Source: Thermoflexales bacterium (GTDB lineage: Bacteria > Chloroflexota > Anaerolineae > B4-G1 > SLSP01). From it: a DNA stretch of 9,549 bases. Every line of letters begins with the position of its first letter. The stretch's first letter is position 1. A program made the position numbers and the translations under genes. The stretch is taken from assembly GCA_007130345.1 (NCBI GenBank), contig SLSP01000264.1:1-9549 (forward strand). The letters run 5' to 3'. Positions 1-3,704 of this stretch are shown piece after piece. The notes below the pieces were generated by a model. That model was not told where the DNA came from. It searched no databases and was given only the letters and a program-made list of their open reading frames with translations.

Positions 1-22
1 GAGGGGGCAACCCGCGCCCCTC
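1..22 (-). terminator. GC-rich hairpin downstream of glnA (possible terminator, cut by the window edge)
   Basis: Six bases at the edge (GAGGGG) pair with CCCCTC at 17-22, with one more C-G pair after a bulged G and an AACCCGC loop. It lies 25 nt beyond the glnA stop codon in the direction of transcription. Any U-tract would fall outside the window, so a terminator role cannot be confirmed. A second small palindrome (ACGCA-G-TGCGT, about 33-43) lies between it and glnA. Confidence 0.3.
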
Positions 23-47
23 GCGGCTCCTGACGCACTGCGTGATG

Positions 48-1382
48 TTACGCGGTTTCCAGATACCGCGCCAACTCCCAGGGCGTGACCTGGATGCGAT
101 ATGCTTCCCACTCGGCGCGTTTGGCGCGCAAGAAGGTCTCGGTAATCGGCTGACCCAGGGCCGCCTTGATCACCTCGTCGGTCTCCAGCGCGTCCAGCGA
201 CTCATCCAGCGTGCCCGGCAGGGTGTCGATGGCCCGGCGCTGCCGATCCGCCGCCTCCAGGTGATAGATGTCCTCATTGACCGGGGCGGGCGATTTGGGC
301 TTGCGCTCCATCCCATCCAGCCCGGCGGCGAGGATGGTGGCGAAGAGCAGGTAGGGATTGCTGCTCGGATCGGGGCAGCGCAGTTCGATGCGGGTGGCGG
401 CCTCCTTCCCGGCGCGGGTGGCAGGCACGCGGATCATCGCCGAGCGGTTGCGATGCGCCCAGCAGATGTAGACCGGAGCCTCGTAGCCGGGCGTCAGCCG
501 CTTGTAGCTGTTGACGGTGGGCGCGGCGATGGCCGAAATCGCCCGCGCGTGCTCGATCTGGCCGGCGATGAAGTGGTACGCCATTTTAGACAGATGATAG
601 GCGTCCTGCTCATCGTAGAAGAGGTTTTTCCCCTCTGCCGTGAAGAAGCTCTGATGCGTGTGCATCCCCGATCCGTTGATGCCGAAGATGGGCTTGGGCA
701 TAAAGCTGGCGTACAGGTTGTGCTTCTCGGCGATGGCGCGCACCGTGTACTTGAGCGTGATGGCGTTGTCGGCGGTGGTCAGCGCGTCGGCGTAGCGGAA
801 GTCGATCTCGTGCTGCCCGGTGGCGACCTCGTGATGGCTCATCTCCACATGGATGCCCAACGCTTCCAGCGCCAGCACAATCTCGCTGCGCACTTGCTGC
901 GCCTCGTCGCGTGGCGAGAAGTCGAAGTAGCCGCCGATGTCGTGCGGCACGGGGTTCATAGGGGGCTCACCGTTATCGCGCTTGAAAAGGAAGAACTCAA
1001 GCTCCGGCCCCACGTTGTAGACGTAGCCCAGTTCGCGCGTGCGCTCTAGCACTTTCTTGAGCGCGCTGCGCGGCGAACTGGGCGAGAGGTTTCCCTCGGT
1101 ATCGTACACGTCGCAGATGATGCGCGCCCGGCGGCGTTCCGGCACGCTCCAGGGCAACACCCGGTACGTGCCGGGATCGGGCATCAGCACCATATCGCTC
1201 TCGTAGATGCGGGCAAACCCTTCCACCGAGGAGCCGTCGAAGAAGATGCCCTCCTCGACAATCTCCTCAAGCTGGCCGACGGGGATGGTGACACTCTTGA
1301 TGGTGCCGAAAATATCGGTAAACTGCAAACTGACGAAGCGGATTTTATCTTCTTTTGCACGAGCAACTAATTCTTTAGCCAT
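48..1382 (-). CDS. glnA: Glutamine synthetase, type I-alpha
   Basis: It makes glutamine from glutamate, ammonia and ATP in the cytoplasm and is the main route of ammonium assimilation. The 444 residues are the usual length for the short GSI-alpha class. Visible family motifs are FDGSSVEGF (48-56), the glutamate/metal motif GPELEFF (125-131), HHEVATGQHE (183-192), NGSGMHTHQS (236-245), the flap region with E301 in LTPGYEAP, NRSAMIR (312-318) and RIELRCPDPSSNPYL (331-345). R58, just after SSVEGFA, aligns with the Arg that marks the glutamine feedback-inhibited Bacillus type. The C-terminal region matches alpha enzymes (EDIYHL, then VTPWELARYL) and lacks the NLYDLPP adenylylation site of beta enzymes, so covalent control by GlnE is not expected. 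The ATG at 1382 is preceded by AAAGGAG at a good distance. Expression is probably governed by the Gln-codon attenuator just upstream. Identification is secure; the regulation is inferred. Confidence 0.97.
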   Translation of the reverse strand: MAKELVARAKEDKIRFVSLQFTDIFGTIKSVTIPVGQLEEIVEEGIFFDGSSVEGFARIYESDMVLMPDPGTYRVLPWSVPERRRARIICDVYDTEGNLSPSSPRSALKKVLERTRELGYVYNVGPELEFFLFKRDNGEPPMNPVPHDIGGYFDFSPRDEAQQVRSEIVLALEALGIHVEMSHHEVATGQHEIDFRYADALTTADNAITLKYTVRAIAEKHNLYASFMPKPIFGINGSGMHTHQSFFTAEGKNLFYDEQDAYHLSKMAYHFIAGQIEHARAISAIAAPTVNSYKRLTPGYEAPVYICWAHRNRSAMIRVPATRAGKEAATRIELRCPDPSSNPYLLFATILAAGLDGMERKPKSPAPVNEDIYHLEAADRQRRAIDTLPGTLDESLDALETDEVIKAALGQPITETFLRAKRAEWEAYRIQVTPWELARYLETA

Positions 1383-1490
1383 GATAGCTCTCCTTTTGGG
1401 TACTTGGCTGAGATGAAACGGTTGAGTGATGCGTAATGCGTGTCTGATTACAAGAACCTTGATAGGTAAAGTTCCCAGTTTTTTGCTCAG

Positions 1491-1503
1491 GAATCACCTC
1501 CTT
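1491..1503 (-). promoter_or_regulatory. Very strong Shine-Dalgarno-like sequence in the glnA leader
   Basis: The minus strand reads AAGGAGGTGATTC. Its first 11 bases are perfectly complementary to the conserved 3' end of 16S rRNA. It lies 5 nt beyond the T-tract of the attenuator terminator and about 110 nt before the glnA ATG, which has its own AAAGGAG. No ATG, GTG or TTG start sits at the right distance. A CTG at 1490-1488 does, and it is in frame with glnA with 36 open codons between. Options are a ribosome standby or mRNA-stabilising site (like the STAB-SD elements known in Bacillus) or an extended GlnA form from CTG. The first seems more likely, because the ATG start gives a normal GSI N-terminus. 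Confidence 0.55.
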
Positions 1504-1508
1504 GACCC

Positions 1509-1544
1509 AAAAAGAAACCAGCCTACCGGGAAACGGCAGGCTGG
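1509..1544 (-). terminator. Intrinsic terminator in the glnA leader (attenuator)
   Basis: In minus-strand RNA, CCAGCCUGCCG pairs with CGGUAGGCUGG over 11 bp (one G-U) around a UUUCC loop (hairpin 1518-1544). It is followed at once by UUUCUUUUU (1509-1517). This is a textbook intrinsic terminator placed between the Gln-rich leader peptide and glnA. It would stop transcription about 127 nt before the glnA start unless prevented. Its upper left arm and loop (CCGUUUCCC, 1528-1536) can instead pair with GGGAACGG at 1582-1589 inside the leader ORF. Confidence 0.85.
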
Positions 1545-1566
1545 CAGATTCTTATGGCGCAGGGCG

Positions 1567-1644
1567 TCAACGCAGCACTATCCGTTCCCTCCAGGGGCAC
1601 GGTTGCTGTTGCTGCTGTTGATTGCGTTCTGCGTTCATCATCAT
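1567..1644 (-). CDS. Gln-rich leader peptide of glnA (25 aa)
   Basis: A 25-codon ORF starts with three Met codons (first ATG at 1644-1642) and ends in TGA at 1569-1567. After MMMNAERN come six consecutive glutamine codons, CAA CAG CAG CAA CAG CAA (1620-1603), and the peptide ends PCPWRERIVLR. GAGG lies 5 nt before the first ATG, and the ORF starts roughly 15 nt after the predicted transcription start. Both Gln codons are used. By analogy with trpL, hisL and leuL, its translation would sense charged tRNA-Gln rather than make a useful peptide. It is too short for routine gene calling. The peptide's existence is inferred from ATG, SD, promoter and terminator falling in the right order. Confidence 0.82.
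   Translation of the reverse strand: MMMNAERNQQQQQQPCPWRERIVLR
1568..1620 (-). promoter_or_regulatory. Attenuator pairing segments (1:2 hairpin and outer stem)
   Basis: Three pairings can be read in the leader RNA. First, the Gln-codon stretch CAAC-(A)-GCAGCA (1620-1610) pairs with UGCUGCGUUG (1577-1568), 10 bp with one bulged A, overlapping the stop codon. Second, inside it, CCGU and CCC (1602-1594) pair with GGG and ACGG (1589-1582), with a UGGA loop. Third, as an alternative, GGGAACGG (1589-1582) pairs with CCGUUUCCC (1536-1528) of the terminator, 8 bp with one bulged U. A ribosome stalled on the Gln codons would cover the left strands and free GGGAACGG for the third pairing. A ribosome that reaches the stop codon would leave the terminator free to form. 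Confidence 0.65.
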
Positions 1645-1665
1645 AGGTTCCTCAAAACGTGAGTC

Positions 1666-1693
1666 ATCATAAACATTTCCGGGAATTTGTCAA
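1666..1693 (-). promoter_or_regulatory. Sigma-70-type promoter of the leader peptide and glnA
   Basis: On the minus strand a perfect -35 TTGACA (1693-1688) is followed after 16 bp by -10 TATGAT (1671-1666), five of six to consensus. The start point would fall near 1659, giving a 5' leader of about 15 nt before the leader ORF. Such a strong promoter fits control by termination downstream rather than at initiation. Confidence 0.75.
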
Positions 1694-1712
1694 GTAAAAT
1701 CTGCTATACACG

Positions 1713-1768
1713 GAGGATAGAGACAGTTCCAGTATCTCTCACAGTATCATAACACTACCTCTATCCTC
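1713..1768. repeat. 10-bp inverted repeat upstream of the glnA promoter
   Basis: GAGGATAGAG (1713-1722) and CTCTATCCTC (1759-1768) are perfect inverted copies separated by 36 nt. The spacer holds two direct copies of CAGTATC. The left arm lies about 20 bp upstream of the -35 box of the glnA promoter. It could be a paired regulator site, or a 3' structure of the GNAT operon transcript that arrives from the other side. Confidence 0.4.
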
Positions 1769-1774
1769 TATAGA

Positions 1775-1790
1775 CCCCGCTTGCGCGGGG
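1775..1790 (-). terminator. Hairpin after the GNAT operon (possible terminator)
   Basis: CCCCGC and GCGGGG form a 6-bp GC stem with, on the minus strand, a stable GCAA tetraloop, 12 nt past the GNAT stop codon. The sequence beyond is TCTATAG rather than a T-run, so it is at best a weak intrinsic terminator or a 3' end-stabilising hairpin. Confidence 0.4.
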
Positions 1791-1802
1791 GACCTAACGT
1801 AG

Positions 1803-2732
1803 CTATAAGGCCCGGTGCATTTCGATGCGGCGAAACGCTTCGATGTAGCCCATCGCGCGCAGGGCGGGCCAATGGACATCCTGCGCGGGGAGGTTCTCGC
1901 TCTTGGTGTCCAGCGCGGGATGGCGCGTGTGCAGCGCGTGGAGCAGCGCGCGGCCCACATCATCGGGCGACCCCGCCTCAGTTTGGATGACCAGGGCTTG
2001 CAGTTGGAACGTGGTCTTGCGATACACGATCCAGCCCCAACCGCCGGCGTCCAGCGTGACGCGCAGCGCGCCCAGATTCCCGGCGTTGACCAGCGAGGGC
2101 GTCTCATCCAGCCACGAAGGGAGGCTGCTGCGTCGCGCCAATAGTTGCGTCGCGGCGTCGGCGTCCAGGTGCTCGACCGTGTACGGCGGGACAGTGACTT
2201 CGGGCAGGCCGGGCGGGCGGCGGATGATCAGCAGCTCGCGGGTCTCGTTGAAACCGAGCTTGCGGAACATGCGGTGGGCGGGGACGTTGTTCTGGATCAC
2301 TTCCAGAATGATGACCCGCGCATCCAGCGCGCGCGAGGCGGCGATGAGGTGCTCCATCAGCATCTGGCCGGTGCCGTCGCGGCGCCTGGTGGGGATCACG
2401 CCCAAGCGGGTGATCCATGTGCGCCGTTCTCGATGGCCGAGCATTGCCAGCCCCAGAGGGCGGCCTTCGGCTACGGCCACCACCGAGGCGCGCAAATCCA
2501 CGTCATACTTGTAAACGTACTCGCGCAGGCGGGCGGCGTTCATTGGCATCGGCACGATGTAGTCCATACGTGCCTGGTTGTAGGCCGCCACCAACACGTC
2601 GAAGGAAAATTCCGAGGCCGAGACGGCCCGGACTTCCGGCAAAGTGATCTTGTACAGGTTGGGCCGGTTCAGCAACGGGAGGAAATCCCTCTCCCGCGCG
2701 CGTTGTGTGGCTGCCAGGGCTAGATCTGGCAT
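1803..2732 (-). CDS. GNAT-family N-acetyltransferase, two-part
   Basis: This is a putative acetyl-CoA-dependent acetyltransferase of 309 residues; substrate unknown. The N-terminal half is a GNAT domain (about 30-175). Motif A is RRRDGTG (116-122), the acetyl-CoA pyrophosphate loop (R/Q-x-x-G-x-G). It is followed by LEVIQNNVPAHRMFRKLGF (143-161), the usual strand plus N-x-x-A-x-x-x-F-x-K-L-G-F signature. The C-terminal half ends HWPALRAMGYIEAFRRIEM and resembles a degenerate second GNAT fold without a clear motif A, as in tandem-GNAT proteins. The reading frame stays open 29 codons further upstream. I chose the ATG at 2732 because it overlaps the stop of the preceding receiver gene as TAATG, which implies translational coupling. 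There is no strong SD of its own. It is the last gene of the operon. Confidence 0.8.
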   Translation of the reverse strand: MPDLALAATQRARERDFLPLLNRPNLYKITLPEVRAVSASEFSFDVLVAAYNQARMDYIVPMPMNAARLREYVYKYDVDLRASVVAVAEGRPLGLAMLGHRERRTWITRLGVIPTRRRDGTGQMLMEHLIAASRALDARVIILEVIQNNVPAHRMFRKLGFNETRELLIIRRPPGLPEVTVPPYTVEHLDADAATQLLARRSSLPSWLDETPSLVNAGNLGALRVTLDAGGWGWIVYRKTTFQLQALVIQTEAGSPDDVGRALLHALHTRHPALDTKSENLPAQDVHWPALRAMGYIEAFRRIEMHRAL

Positions 2733-3127
2733 TATTTCGATATAGCTGGCGCGAGATAACCGGCAATCAGGGCCGGGAATTCTTTGGGATTGATGGGCTT
2801 GGAGATGTAGCCGGAGCATCCGTAAGCCTCAGCCATCGTCCGGGCGGTGTCTGGCGGCCACGCGGTGATAGCGATGAGCGGCGTGTCTTTCAGACCGGGC
2901 TGGTTGCGGATCATGCCGACCAGCGTTTGGCCCTCAACGTCGGGAAGTCCCAAATCCAACAAAATCAGGTCGGGCAGTTCGTCGCACGCCATCTGCAATC
3001 CGGTTTCGCCATCCCAGGCGTGCAATATCCGGTATCCAAAAGGCTGCAACGTGCGCATCACCAGCCGGGCGTTGTCGGCGTAATCTTCGATCAGCAGAAT
3101 GGTGGGTATAGTCTCTTGTGCGTTCAT
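2732..3127 (-). CDS. Single-domain response regulator (DivK/CheY-like)
   Basis: A stand-alone receiver domain of 131 residues with no output domain. The phosphorylation machinery is complete: acidic pair E14-D15 in LLIEDYADN, phosphoacceptor D58 in LILLDLGLPD, switch T88 in IAITAW, and K110 in YISKPINP followed by the usual Pro. It would act as a phosphate-accepting switch or shuttle for a kinase not in this window. The open frame begins earlier, but the ATG at 3127 starts a normal receiver 7 nt after the upstream receiver gene. An earlier start would overlap that gene out of frame. No clear SD precedes it, so coupled translation is likely. The stop overlaps the GNAT start (TAATG). Confidence 0.9.
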   Translation of the reverse strand: MNAQETIPTILLIEDYADNARLVMRTLQPFGYRILHAWDGETGLQMACDELPDLILLDLGLPDVEGQTLVGMIRNQPGLKDTPLIAITAWPPDTARTMAEAYGCSGYISKPINPKEFPALIAGYLAPAISK

Positions 3128-3134
3128 AGGCAGG

Positions 3135-3524
3135 TCACACGCGGGCGACTGCGTGCTGCGGATAATGCTCGGCCACTTTCGCCAGCAGTTCCAAGACCTG
3201 GATGGGCTTGGAGAGGTAATCGTCACAGCCCGCGCTCAGGAAGCGCTCGCGGTCGCCGCGCATCGCAGAGGCGGTGAGCGCGATGACGGGCGTGCTCTGC
3301 AACTCGCCGTCGGCTTTGATGTGCTTGACGACTTCAATACCGTCCATCACGGGCAAGCCGATGTCCAGTAAGACCAGGGGCGGCTTTAGCTCACGCACCA
3401 TGTCCAATCCGGCTTGCCCGTCGGTCGCTTCGATAAGGGTGTAGCCGCGTCGTTCCAGGGTCCTGCGCACGAGTCGCCTGTTGTGAGGATTATCCTCAAT
3501 GTATAACACGGTTTTTTGATCCAT
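3135..3524 (-). CDS. Single-domain response regulator (DivK/CheY-like)
   Basis: A 129-residue receiver domain, first gene of the operon. The acidic pair is E10-D11 in LYIEDNPHN, the phosphoacceptor is D54 in LVLLDIGLPVMDG, the switch is T84 in IALTASA, and the lysine is K106 in YLSKPIQ. The ATG at 3524 has AAGGAG 5 nt upstream, the best ribosome site in this operon. It is clearly a paralogue of the next gene (same layout, LL-D-x-GLP core), so the pair probably arose by duplication. With no attached output domain it must work through protein contacts. The partner could be one of the histidine kinases expected elsewhere in the genome. Confidence 0.92.
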   Translation of the reverse strand: MDQKTVLYIEDNPHNRRLVRRTLERRGYTLIEATDGQAGLDMVRELKPPLVLLDIGLPVMDGIEVVKHIKADGELQSTPVIALTASAMRGDRERFLSAGCDDYLSKPIQVLELLAKVAEHYPQHAVARV

Positions 3525-3562
3525 AATGACTCCTTGCTTTGCGCTTGACCATTTAGGGCAAG

Positions 3563-3593
3563 ATGATAGCTATCATAACAACTTTATGATAGC
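3563..3593. promoter_or_regulatory. Three alternating half-sites upstream of the response-regulator operon
   Basis: ATGATAGCTATCAT (3563-3576) is a perfect 14-bp palindrome. Its right half, GCTATCATAA (3569-3578), forms a second perfect inverted repeat with TTATGATAGC (3584-3593) across CAACT. The core ATGATAGC therefore occurs three times in alternating orientation, 39-69 bp upstream of the first receiver gene. On the minus strand it contains TATGAT (3577-3572), a possible -10 box, though no good -35 is seen. A dimeric repressor or self-regulation site is the simplest reading. Confidence 0.5.
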
Positions 3594-3658
3594 AGAAATC
3601 TGTTAGTATGACGTTAGCGTTATGTGGTAACTTTGTGGCGATTGTGTTAGTTGTGACG

Positions 3659-3697
3659 CCATAAACCGGCCACATCCCAGACATGGCCGGTTTATGG
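3659..3697 (-). terminator. 14-bp perfect inverted repeat after the threonine synthase gene
   Basis: CCATAAACCGGCCA (3659-3672) and TGGCCGGTTTATGG (3684-3697) are perfect inverted copies around an 11-nt loop, 7 nt past the stop codon of the fusion gene. The stem is strong, but no T-run follows on either strand. It is either a non-canonical terminator or a hairpin protecting the mRNA 3' end, separating this unit from the response-regulator operon. Confidence 0.55.
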
Positions 3698-3704
3698 GGA
3701 TGGG

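Noticed and set aside
1488..1503. The 3' end of a 16S rRNA gene on the plus strand (GAATCACCTCCTT)
   Set aside because: Only about a dozen bases match and no rRNA sequence precedes them. It is simply the complement of a strong Shine-Dalgarno.
1603..1620. The CAA/CAG run as a random trinucleotide microsatellite
   Set aside because: The units are mixed (CAA and CAG in irregular order), stay in frame with an ATG and SD, and sit exactly between a promoter and a terminator of glutamine synthetase. Chance is possible but less likely.
1383..1660. T-box or glutamine riboswitch in front of glnA
   Set aside because: No T-box sequence (TGGNACCGCG-like) or recognisable specifier stem is present, and the glutamine riboswitch core motifs were not recognised. 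The Gln-codon ORF explains the terminator better.
1426..1662. A 78-codon plus-strand frame across the glnA leader
   Set aside because: It runs antisense through the leader peptide, terminator and promoter parts. Its Leu run is only the reverse of the Gln codons, and it has no supporting start context.
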